Assembly: GCA_947623455.1 (NCBI GenBank)
Contig: OX392530.1
Location: 28,923,405 to 28,987,404, forward strand
From: Mimachlamys varia
Taxonomy: Eukaryota; Mollusca; Bivalvia; Pectinida; Pectinidae
Length of the DNA stretch: 64,000 bases
Reading direction: 5' to 3'
Numbering within the stretch: the stretch's first letter is position 1; each line of letters opens with the position of its first letter. Below are positions 50,001 through 61,500 of the stretch, one piece after another. Below the pieces are notes generated by a model, which saw only the letters and a list, made by a program, of their open reading frames with translations, did no database searches and was not told where the DNA came from. A program made the translations under genes and the position numbers.

Positions 50001-51393
50001 GGTGGAAAGATTTCCAGGTCGAAAAATCGACCCCCACCTACCTTTCTTGCATCAAAAATCATATTTCTAGTTGAGGTACGAAAAAAAACGCTTGGTACCG
50101 TTGGAAAAATGGAAAAGAAAATATTTTACAAACCTCCTAAATCCAAGTCAAATGTGTCCCCCTTCCGCAGAAATAATCTCCATTATTTCCAAAAACACTC
50201 AAAATCTCCGTGTCTCAAAGTTTTCGTCGACTTGCCGGACAGTTTTGCATATTCAATGAGTTTTGACGTCACTGCACGCGGAGGCCTTATTGGATGGCGG
50301 TCTTCCTTTAAATAGGCACCCAATGACAGAAAAAGACCAGCGCGCGGGTTGACGTCAAAAACCAGGTCCATGTGAGATCTAGCATTTCCGAGACCGATCG
50401 AGACATACCAAAGGCCCCGAATTTTTTCGTACAATGTAGGCCTACATCTCATAACATATTTCAAGAAATTGGGTGCCTTAACTTACTGTAGGAGGCCTAG
50501 TCCGTTCTTTATCATTATTTACTGTAAACAATTTGTTCTATTTCTCCAAACACATTACATGTACATTGTTACTGTTACATCACGTATGCAAATTATTTTC
50601 GAACAAAAATTGTATATAAATATTTTTTTAAATTTTATACAGAATAAATCATTGAAGAAAAATGTATATAATTTCCATCGCATGTATGATGTCATTTTCA
50701 GTGTCTACTTGTGTTCGTATAAATTGTATAGTTAAAATGACCAAACTCAGATTTTGTGGCGCAGCACAATTTCACGTGCTTGATAAATTCGAATGAAAAT
50801 AATAGTTCATTAATAATGTCTAGGACATTTCAAAAGACTTATTGAAGACCAGTCCCTATTTTTAGTGTTAAAACTTGTAAGATTGAGCATAGAAACCATT
50901 TTTGAGTTTTCATGAGTGTTGGCCTTGACTTAATTTTCGTTGTAGACCAAGTTTACTTTAAGTCTATACAAGTTATCACCATACATACTTGAGAACATTT
51001 CTCGTGTGGACGTGATGTTTTTTCCATTTCAGACCTTATGAAATTTTAATTAAGACATGCAAGCCTTTCTGATGTTGTACTGTAATAAGCCAACCCTGTC
51101 CCACTGTGGACAAACTAAGTTATATATATCACGTAACTTATTCTCAATTTCGGTTTAGATTATCTGTTGTGCATTCTCAACACCCCATACATATGTATAT
51201 TATTCGTCTATATATCTCTATGTTAACGTCAATGTGTCTGTGCATTGTATAAATGCAATGTCTACTTAATAAAAAGATCAATATAATTTTGTTTTGTTGT
51301 TTATTGAAAAGACACAGGACCTGAATAGGTTGCCAGACAATTTTGGAGGCGAAGTTTTCATTTGTTGAAATCTAGATTTGTCTGTCAACAATT
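50001..51393. other. Intergenic sequence, no gene seen
   Basis: Holds a locally GC-richer patch near 50260-50360 (TGACGTCAC, ATTGG, TTTAAATAGG, GCGCGCGGG, TGACGTCA) that superficially resembles a promoter, but no exon follows on either strand. Several short frames lack any family resemblance. Confidence 0.45.
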
Positions 51394-51489
51394 TTTTTTT
51401 TTTGTGGAAGCAATTCGGGCATACATGTAGTTAATTTGGTTGTACAAATTAACTACATGTATGCCCAAATTGCTTCCACAAAAAAAAAT
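51394..51489. other. Near-perfect hairpin
   Basis: The left arm (51394-51437, ...GTGGAAGCAATTCGGGCATA...) and right arm (51446-51489) are complementary over about 44 bases with one or two mismatches around an eight-base loop, and end in T and A runs. A non-coding palindromic element, MITE-like or a hairpin RNA source. Confidence 0.85.
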
Positions 51490-52382
51490 GGAATATGCAC
51501 ATAGTCGCCAACTTGTCCGTCCGAAATGATTGTTTGGACTATAAGACTTTAGAATCGCTATATATTACGTAACGAAGTTGATGGAAACATATGCATTGAA
51601 ATATATAGATGACAAATGAGTATCGGAGTATCTCGATAATTGATTGGTTGGACAAACTATCCTAATTCTTTTTCACTAACGATAGAGGAATTGAACCACG
51701 TCCCGGCGAAAGGCTAGAGCGCTATATACTGTATCACACGTATGCAGAGAGTTTGAAGTGATGTCAAGAACAATGAAGACGTTTGATCAGAATGTGACGT
51801 TGACCGTACGGACCAAATAGTGATAAGCTCTACACAACACGGCAATTCTACCGGGCTTTATTAAGTTTGTCATCAATAGCAATGTGTGTTATAGGCCTGT
51901 ACAAATATTTGCTAAAACATTCATTGCTTTAATGACGTCAGTGTTACCTTGATCCTGTGCGCATAGACCAACTAGCGATACTCAATGGCAATTTCGTTGA
52001 ATTCTGTAGATTTTGAAGAAAAAATTAATAATTCGTCTAAAACTTGTAGTGTGTACCGGTAAAACGGATAATAGGAACTTGACAGGGGTTTACTAGATAT
52101 TATATAATACACCATTTTTGCTCATATATGAACTGTCAGTTGGAAGATCGTGCCTGTGAAACAGAAGGATGCGTAAAATATGTTTTATAACAACTATAAT
52201 ATCTGATGAAATGTACGTTGGACAATGTCAAGACGAAAGAGATAAGTGTGACTATTTGAAAGGCAACTAAGCCCACTCCACCTATAACCGTGAAACCTCT
52301 AGGGGAATAGTGTCGCCCACCAGTTGTAAGATTATAGGCTTGACTTATTACTTATGTGTGATCGGTAGTCCCTAACGTATGG
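51490..52382. other. Intergenic sequence, no gene seen
   Basis: AT-rich; no exon, tRNA or repeat recognised. Confidence 0.45.
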
Positions 52383-52475
52383 CAAACAACCTTTTTCTAC
52401 ACAGGGATTCGAGACGCAGGTTAAACAGCACTATGAGCAAGTTTTATGGTCGCCATCTTTGTCTCATTGAGAAAT
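52383..52475 (+). mobile_element. 3' remnant of the YIDD reverse-transcriptase family
   Basis: The stretch ACAGGGATTCGAGACGCAGG followed by AAGTTTTATGGTCGCCATCT ([10 protein letters not shown]) matches the 3' end of the RT remnant at 18690-18775. This shows a second, heavily 5'-truncated copy. Confidence 0.65.
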
Positions 52476-53485
52476 ATTTAGTATTTTTGTGTGATATTTT
52501 GTCCCTAGTTTAATCGATTTTGAATTCAGACTATGGTTTTGTTGACGCTTTGGTGTTCTCTAATTTTTATGGCAAAGTATATATCATGTTTATGTATTCA
52601 TTTGGAGGAACAATCAAATGTCCGTGAAACTTGTGTAATAATCTTGGTTTACATATGTACATGTACCCAGCAGTATTTTTACCAAAGTTTCATGTTTAGC
52701 AAATTAGCATATTGAATAAGGGTGGTGCGATTTGATTGGCTAGTTATTTCGCAATGTGCAGGAATTATTTGCTCCTCATGAAACTATCATTTAGCCTGGA
52801 ATACATATGTTTAGTACCCAATTTCCTTTCTAAACCTCAATGATTTTCCCTATTTGTGAACATTTGATGACAGAAAAAAATATTTGATATACACTTGGCC
52901 ATAAGTTAGGGACTATACCTTAATTTTAGTTCAAATTATATTTTATTTCCAATTTTTACGCAAGATCAAATCAAAAACGTGGAAAGAGCGAGGATTAGAA
53001 AAACAAGCTAAAAGCTCATTCTAATTCCTCTCCTCTGGATTTCTCAGATCGGGCTTAATTTTGTTTACTTTTTTAATGTCAACTCATCATAAATATTATG
53101 TGGGAATGTAATAAGGCATTTAATTTATATTCACGGAGAAATAATCAAATCAACAAAACATGTTAGGTGTACTTGATAAAGAAAACTCACTGAATAAACG
53201 AATTCTTTTATATGAGAAAATGTCAACGTCGGGGAAAAACAACCATGTCTCTGGTACAATTACATCCGACTTAAAGCGGGTACCGGAAATGGCTTTTTTC
53301 AATTTTGGAAAAAGTCTGATGGAGCAACATTAGATGAATAAGACGGATGCTCGCTTAATCAATTCAAAGCCAATATCGTTAATGGCAGCCATGACAATGA
53401 GACGTGTGAACAGAGGCATTGTCTCGTTGGAACAATCCACTCTTTTTAGAGTTTTCCGTGGCGCTTGAATTTAAACATGTTCTCC
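52476..53485. other. Intergenic sequence, no gene seen
   Basis: AT-rich; no coding or structural feature recognised. Confidence 0.45.
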
Positions 53486-54130
53486 TAATTACCTAAGAAG
53501 TGACGCATAATATGTGTCATTGATTGTTTCCCCCCTAATGAAGCAGATACTATACCACCAGAATACCACCAGCATTCCTGAAAACAGGGGCCATAACCTT
53601 TCCAGCTGATGAAATCGTCTTTGCCTTCTTTGCTGGGAGTGAAGCAGGGTACTTCCACTGTTCAGACTGTTGTTTAGCCTCTTGGGAGAAATTATGGATC
53701 CCCGTTTCATCCATATACAGTCACACATCTCTGAAGATCGGTTAGCAGGATCTACCTGTAAAGGTTCAGATTACCACGCCACCAAGTCCGTCTGGTGTGC
53801 CTTTAGAAGTTTTGGTATCCAATAAGCTGAGAGCTGCTTTCTCATTGCAAGATAATCCGTAAGAATGGAACTTACTTATTCCTGTGAAATCCAAAATGTA
53901 CTGGCTATGCATATATATATATCTGTAATTTGTATGTCAGCAATAACAACTTCACGGACTTTCTTGACCATTTCTTGAATTTGCAACAGTGACAAGCCTT
54001 CCAGGACGGGCGTCATCCACAAGACTACATGTATGTCTGTCAACCGATGCTGTTTTACTTTTCACTGATCATGAACGTGAAGTCAACAATTGTGCGTCAG
54101 GTAACCCGAAGGTATTTTCCACTACCCTGA
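53486..54130 (-). pseudogene. Decayed mariner-type transposase, minus strand
   Basis: From high to low coordinate the minus strand gives, in shifting frames, MVKKVREVVIAD, SSILTDYLAMRK, WIPKLLKAHQTD, EPLQVDPANRSSE, the catalytic-core neighbourhood reading MDETGIHNFSQEAKQQSEQW, KTISSAGKVMAPVF, and GETINDTYYASLL. This is the usual mariner order (HTH linker, then D-E-(T/S)-W block, then K-x-I-N-x-x-Y-Y-x-x-L-L). Several frameshifts and stops make it inactive. The terminal inverted repeats were not found. Confidence 0.78.
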
Positions 54131-54751
54131 AGACTTAAACGTGCTGCTACACATGTATTTGCCTGTATGTCATACCACCTCAAACCATCCCAAAAGCTTG
54201 CTATCTTTCAGTATGAACATATGTATAAGTACCAGTAATGCACATATAAACGCTCCCTTTAAATGGCACAGTGAATCTGTTTTGTTAAGAGTACGGGCCG
54301 GGCATGGTACCCCAATTTAGTATGTGTTATCGCTAAAGACGGGGGTATCACTTGGTGACATCAGCACCAAACACAAAATAGAGACACACCCCGCTGAAAA
54401 TTGAACCTAAGGAAGTATGGAGCTTTTTGGTATTGTTGAGGTATAATTGGTTAACCAAGGCCGATTTTTAAAATAAGTGAATTGCATAAAAGACACAAGA
54501 TTAGACGTTCTGCATGTTGGTCAAACATTTACTGTGATTTTTTTTTTATTTCCAAAGGGGTAAGACAAGGTTCTCAAAAGTCTGTGATGCCATTTTGTGA
54601 TTTATTGAATGTCTCAAAGTTAAATGGGCAATAATTCCGGACAAAATAGGTAAATGAAGAATCACAAAATCCACCTCAATCCCTTAAACCCAAAATAGTT
54701 AGGAACAGTTCAATGTTCCATGCATCCTCATCCTTAGATGCATAACTCACA

Positions 54752-54925
54752 AATGGCAGCACCGGTTGTATACTCCCCAGAGAGTTGAGAACTATATTGG
54801 CTGGTTGCTAAGGCCTATAACCACGGATAATAATTTGTGAACCACTTTGCGGCGACCTTTAGGTTGTGATAAAAGGGTATATAAGAACCTTAAATTATCA
54901 TTATCATCATTATTATTAATAACCA
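54752..54925 (+). mobile_element. 5'-truncated SINE copy
   Basis: Shares AATGGCAGCACCGGTTGTAT, GGCTGGTTGCTAAGGCCTAT, AACCACGGATAATAATTTGT and GGTATATAAGAACC with the SINE at 18961-19290, and ends in an ATTATT tail. The tRNA-like head is missing. Confidence 0.85.
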
Positions 54926-54964
54926 TTATTCTGAACCTGTTGCGGACCTCGCTGATGTAGGGCT

Positions 54965-55008
54965 ATAGCATAAACCCCCTCAACTTCATTGAGGTGAGCT
55001 AAAAATAG
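54965..55008. mobile_element. Hairpin-CTAA terminus (degenerate copy)
   Basis: CTCAACTTCATTGAG hairpin followed by GTGAGCTAAAAAT, preceded by GCATAA. It has the same layout as the 3' end of the element at 59357-59950 (GCATAA, hairpin, GTGAGCTAAAAAT), so probably the same family. Confidence 0.5.
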
Positions 55009-55088
55009 GTAGACTTGCACTAAATCAAAACCTGAACTACATCTGAATTATCATCAAACAACTTCATATCACATTACAGTTCAATGGG

Positions 55089-55094
55089 TTTATT
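55089..55094 (-). terminator. Candidate GNL2 poly(A) signal
   Basis: AATAAA on the minus strand 333 bases after the GNL2 stop codon, followed by TG-rich sequence (ATGTGATATGAAGTTGTTTG). Other AATAAA variants are near, so this is only a candidate. Confidence 0.4.
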
Positions 55095-55426
55095 TGTGAA
55101 ATACTAAGTGAGTAGCAACAAGGTTTTGACAGAATGACTGAGTGACGGAATCGGGAGCATGAAAAGATGGAATGATTGCCAAGGGCAACACTTTGCCTAG
55201 GCCATTTCATGTTGGGGACAACAATTTTTTGATAATTTAAAAGATTTGATACTTCATTGATTAAAACCACTTCCATATATCACAGAACATGCAAATATCA
55301 CGATCAGTGAAGAACAAAAACAGTCAATTTCACAATTAAAATTTAATATTTAATAACAATTGTGATGTTAAGTCTGGATATTCCTGTCAATGCTAGCGTA
55401 CTGGTGGTGATTACATCCTGATCCTG

Positions 55427-55519
55427 TTATCGCCTTCGGTTTTTGTTTTTCACATTTGTTTGTGTATAAAACTGAGAACCTATCTTCTTGGTTTTGGATT
55501 CCCTCTCTAATCGACGTCT
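55427..55519 (-). CDS. GNL2: GNL2 last exon: basic C-terminus
   Basis: Acceptor GTGTTACAG (minus strand), phase 0, 30 codons plus TAA (stop at 55427-55429). It encodes [14 protein letters not shown] and [12 protein letters not shown], the conserved C-terminal signature of GNL2. It joins directly to KLSSKQ at the end of the previous exon, restoring the family motif (S/T)KxRRR. Confidence 0.93.
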   Translation of the reverse strand, partial: RRRLERESKTKKIGSQFYTQTNVKNKNRRR

Positions 55520-58500
55520 CTGTAACACAAAATAATATCATGGTAGTGAGTTTTATTTGACATGGCAAGTGAAAAGTGACCTTCCTCAACACCAGTAATT
55601 TTGAATGGTGTACATAATCAACCACTCCACCTCCCTTACCCAGGTCATCTTTAGAAACCTACATGACACTGCACTTAACGGTTGTGTCCCGTGGCCTGAA
55701 CAGACGGAAAATCTTTACAACCAATCAGAATGGTCATTTTTTCGAGGCACTTGGTTGGATCATTTTACCTTGGTACGTTTCTGTAATCATGACACCGATG
55801 TCAATGTTTGGTAGGACTTATTGTCATTTATGTTGTTCAAACATAACCATACACAACCCATATGTTTTCTTGGCAGGCGATGCCACCGCCATGTTGGTTT
55901 GTATTGTGTAGCTACAAAAGAGATATCTTGGTTGAATGTAGCCTATATAGATGAAAGAAAGAAAATGTGTTGGCTACTATTTTATTACGAATCAAGATTT
56001 TCCATCTCTTCTTGCCCACGGAACACAAACGTAAGTGCAGTGTTATGTGGGTTTCCGACGATGTACCCAGGTAAATGTTTCAACAAGATTTTTGATGTTG
56101 ATACCAACCCTGAATAGCATCTCAATGACACTAACCAGATCAAGGTATTCATTTCTAACACTTGTCATAGTATGAAATTAAATTCACAGTCTTCAGCTTA
56201 GATCATGATCAACTACGGTATACCCGAATTTCCTTGGGAACTTTTGGTCTTGTCAACCTACAAAACTAAAACTGTTACCTATGGAATAACACTATATTAC
56301 CTCTTCTAGAACTTTTACCTATGGGCTAACACTAATACACCCTACTAGAACTGTTATCTAAGGGCTTACACTAATACACCCTACTAGAACTGTTATCTAT
56401 GGGCTTACACTAATACACCCTACTAGAACTGTTATCTAAGGGCTTACACTAATACACCCTACTAGAACTGTTATCTAAGGGCTTACACTAATACACCCTA
56501 CTAGAACTGTTATCTATGGGCTTACACTAATACACCCTACTAGAACTGTTACATATGGGCTAAAACACTAATACCCCTACTAGAACTGTTACATATGGGA
56601 TAACACTAATACCCCTACTAGAACTGTTACACATGGGATAACACTAATACACCCTACTAGAACTGTTACACATGGGATAACACTAATACACCCTACTAGA
56701 ACTGTTACATATGGGATAACACTAATACACCCTACTAGAACTGTTACATATGGGATAACACTAATACACCCTACTAGAACTGTTACATATGGGATAACAC
56801 TAATACACCCTACTAGAACTGTTACATATGGGATAACACTAATACACCCTACTAGAACTGTTACATATGGGATAACACTAATACACCCTACTAGAACTGT
56901 TACATATGGGATAACACTAATACACCCTACTAGAACTGTTACATATGGGATAACACTAATACACCCTACTAGAACTGTTACATATGCGCTTACACTTATA
57001 CATCCTACAAGAACTGTTATCTATGGGCTAACACTTATACCCCTAGTAGAACTGTTACCTATGGGATAACACTAATACCCCTTCATTCAATCTGCTTGTT
57101 GCCTGATGCCTTTGCTGTATGAAGTTAAATAACCAAGTGAAAACATATATATATTGGTCATGAACAAGTTCCAACAGATTTGATAACTTGTGATTTGTTT
57201 TTGTGATTCCTCTTGAACATTTTAAAAGTTAAGGCCCAGACAGCATATTTCTGAAAACATTGCAGAATTTTTAGTTTAATCAGAATATATCATTGATTAT
57301 TTGACCTAGGGTCGATTTTGTAATGCCATCATATACATGCATACAACGTTTAAGCAAATAGAGATAAGTGTGGGGGACTGTTGGCTTTTTTCTTTTTCAC
57401 CTTGAAGTTTACTATGACTTAATACCTACATCATTCCATGGCATATGTGTTTATAAAATACCTACTGCTTCTGAGATAATTAGCCATTGCATTAATGAAC
57501 TGCAAAATCCAAAACATTTCTCATGTTGAATTTATCTCTCAAGTCAACCTTCGAACTGTTTGCAGTAGTTGTAGGGGGCACATGAAATTTAAGAATGATC
57601 CTTCCAGTATGTCACAAGAAAGAATGATAACAAGAACTGTTTAGGGAAGGATGATGGTGGGCTAAAATAAGAGATATCTAGAACAAACTACCCCAGTCTA
57701 TGTTATTACTGGTGACATACCTGTTTACTACTAAGTTTCTGTTTCTTTGGTGAGTTCTCTTCCTCATCGATTTCTGTGATGACAAACTTGCCACTTCTGC
57801 TCTGCTTAACCATCTCTGACTTCCTTTTGCCAGTTTGTGTGGGGGACTTTGTTTTATCTTCATCAAATGTAACTTTTTTTGCGCCGTTCTTTCCTGGTGA
57901 CTGAGAACCACTCTGTCCAATGTCCCTATCCTTATCACAGTAGTCAGAACTGTTCACACCTGTGTCCAGTACCTCACACTCTTCATCATTCACAAAATCC
58001 TTCACACGTTTTTTCATTTCATTGCTGTGTTTTACACTGCTTTCCCTACACTTTTCCTGTTCAGTCATTAGACCAGTGGTACTCTCAGAGTCATCCTTTT
58101 TATTCTTTCCATCTTCCTCTCTGTTCTTTCCATCTGCCTCCCCCTCCTCCTCCTCTTCTTCCTCAGACTCAGAAACCTCAGAATCATCCCCCTCCAATGG
58201 GACCTGTTCTAATTTTTTTATGTCTTCAGCCATGAAAGTCGGAGCCACATTAATTTTACTTAGATCCTGTCGTACTTTAGGTATCACTCCCTTTTTCACT
58301 TTGGCCTCCACAACCGTGTCAGTTGCTTCTGTGTCCTCTGATAAAGTAGTCTCCCCTTGCTCTTCTCGTACCTTCGAAGCTTCGTCAGCACTTTGCCCTT
58401 GCTCAACAGTGATTCCAGTTTTTTGTTCTGTACTGCTGTTGCTGCTCTCACCCTTAAAAATAGAATTGTTTAATGTGGCGTAGAAATTATAATTGAAATA

Positions 58501-61500
58501 CCTTGTATCCTATCTACCATGTAAATATATATTTACAGTCTACACTGACATTCACTCAATAACCATTGTTCCACTGACTATCATTATCACCTCATAACTG
58601 TAGTAAAACATGTGCAAAATTTCTATGACGTCGACAACAATACAAGTGGGCGGAGCTATGCAAATCCTACAGTTTGAAACACAATTGTGTGACGTCACCA
58701 ACAATAAACGTGGGCGGAGCTTGCAAATTTCATGCTGTTTCATTCATTGAACCATTCCCACGTTTATTAGGTTTGAAATGAAATCTGTGTCCTAAGATTG
58801 GACTATGATGAACAAAATAGTTACGAACATTTTACAGAAAGACACAGTAAATAAAAGGATAAACTTTCTATTTTGTTTAGGTTATCGGGGATAACTACAA
58901 TGGAAAACGGGTAAATTGTAATAAATGATTGAATTTACCCGTTTTCCATTGTAGTTATCCCCCGATAACCTAAACAAATAAAAAGTTAATCCTTAAACAC
59001 ACGCAAGTGGTTTTACTCCATATCGTTTCCCATGATTCTTCATTAGTCAAATTGCCAGGGTTGGACATTACACTACGTTTAGGTATTAAACTATTTACAG
59101 ATAGATGGGATGATTTGGGAATTCAGAGACAACGTTACACTGACACGTAAAAAGTGAAAACAAATACATAATTAGAGACAAACAAGAGGATCACAGGCCT
59201 TAGGGTCACCTCGGAGATACTGTAATACAGGACATGAAGATGAAACTTAATTTCGACTACAGATCAATGTAAAAGATATGATAATATGCTGATTCCTACC
59301 AAATTGGAATGAAATTCATTTTTTATCAAGCTAAATAAAAACAAGGGGCCTGCATCGCTCACCTGGAATTAATCTCTGATTTGTAACCCTAAAGTCACCA
59401 AAATGGCCCCTTGGGTGTCAGAGTCACCATTTATGCAAAATCTGTTCCCCTTCCCCCAAGGATGTTTCTGACCAAATGTAGGCAAATCCATTCATAACTT
59501 TTTGACAAGAAGAGATTTAAAGGAATTACCTCTATTTTCCCTATTGGGCCCTGTGCCTCTGGGCCCTTAGGGGTCAGAGTCACCATTTATGCAAAATCTG
59601 TTCCCCTTCCCCCAAGGATGTTTCTGACTAAATTTGGTCAAAATCTAATCAGAACTTTTTGACATGAAGAGATTTAAAGGAATTACCTCTATTTTCCCTA
59701 TTGGGCCCCTCCCCTCTGGCTCTTTAGGGGTCAGAGTCACCATTAATGCAAAATCTGTTCCCCTTTGCCAAGGATGTTTCTGACCAAATTTGGTTAAAAT
59801 CCAATCAGGACTTCTTGACTAGTAGCGATTTGAAGCAAATGTTGACAGACGACGGACGGACGACGGCCGCCGGACACCGGACGACGGCCGCCGGACACCG
59901 GACGCTGCGCCATGGCATAAGCTCACCGGACCTTCGGTCCAGGTGAGCTAAAAATGAACAATTTTAACATGATGAAAGGAACACCTCTGCTCTTCAGGCA
60001 AAAACATGACTTACAAAAAGGATTGACATAGTTTTTCCTTTTAGTGACCTTAAATATGGCACTATTTATCCAGAACCATCATTAATTTATACGCCTACCT
60101 CCTCACTACCAGGCGGCCGTACAAAGTAGGGAATCTTGCCTCTCTGCCAGTCGTTCAGGACCATCTTAGCCATGGTGCTGAAGTCTGGTTCTCCACCCTG
60201 AAAGGAACACATAAACCTCATATATATGTCATATTGACAGTTACATCTTAATAATAAGCAATATCAAAATTAAGGACTTTTACTTTGGTTACCTATTAAA
60301 CAGCTTGTTCTTACTAGACTTTATCTTAGCTACCTCTCACACACTTTTTCAAACTAGACATTATCTTAGTAACCTCTCACACACTCATACTAGTTCTTAC
60401 TAGACTTTATCTTAGTAACCTCTCTCACACTAGTTCTAACTAGACTTTATCTTAGTAACCTCTCTCACACTTATACTTGCTCTAACTAGACTTTATCTTA
60501 GTAACCTCTCTCACACTAGTTCTAACTAGACTTTATCTTAGTAACCTCTCTCTCACACTAGTTCTAACTAGACTTTATCTTAGTAACCTCTCTCACACTT
60601 GTTCTAACTAGACTTTATCTTAGTAACCTCTCTCACACTTGTTCTAACTAGACTTTATCTTAGTAACCTCTCTCTCACACTAGTTCTAACTAGACTTTAT
60701 CTTAGTAACCTCTCTCTCACACTTGTTCTAACTAGACTTAATCTTAGTAACCTCTCTCACACTTATACTTGTTCTAACTAGACTTTATCTTAGTTACCTC
60801 TTTCACACTTGTTCTAACTAGACTTTATCTTAGTAACCTCTCACACTTGTTCTAACTAGACTTAATCTTAGTAACCACTTTCACACTTATACTTGTTCTA
60901 ACTAGACTTTATCTTAGTAACCTCTCACACTTGTTCTAACTAGACTTTATCGTAGTAACCACTTTCACACTTATACTTGTTCTAACTAGACTTTATCTTA
61001 GTAACCTCTCTTTCACACTCATACTTGTTCTAACTAGACTTTATCTTAGTAACCTCTCTCACACTTATACTTGTTCTAGCTAGACTTAATCTTAGTTACC
61101 TCTTTCACACTTGTTCTAACTAGACTTTATCGTAGTAACCACTTTCACACTTATACTTGTTCTAACTAGACTTTATCTTAGTAACCTCTCTCTCACACTA
61201 GTTCTAACTAGACTTTATCTTAGTAACCTCTCTCACACTAGTTCTAACTAGACTTTATCTTAGTAACCTCTCTCACACTTGTTCTAACTAGACTTTATCT
61301 TAGTAACTTCTTTCACACTTATACTTGTTCTAACTAGACTTAATCTTAGTTACCTCTCTAACACACATATTCTCACTGAACTTTATCTTAGTAATCTCTC
61401 ACACTTATACTTGTTCTAACTAGACTTTATCTTAGTAATCTCTCACACTTATACTTGTTCTAACTAGACTTTATCTTAGTAATCTCTCACACTTATACTT

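Noticed and set aside
50260..50360. Promoter of an unseen gene (CRE, CCAAT-like, TTTAAATAGG)
   Set aside because: No coding exon follows on either strand and the motifs are short; chance or an old repeat is likelier.
56256..57095. Sixth donor-derived array in GNL2
   Set aside because: The unit (GTTATCCCATATGTAACAGT on the GNL2 strand) shows only weak resemblance to the 57720 donor region (CAGGTATGTCACCAGTAATA) and lies 630 bases away.
57879..58483. Ser/Phe-rich plus-strand frames of 118 and 173 residues
   Set aside because: Shadows of the GNL2 acidic exon.
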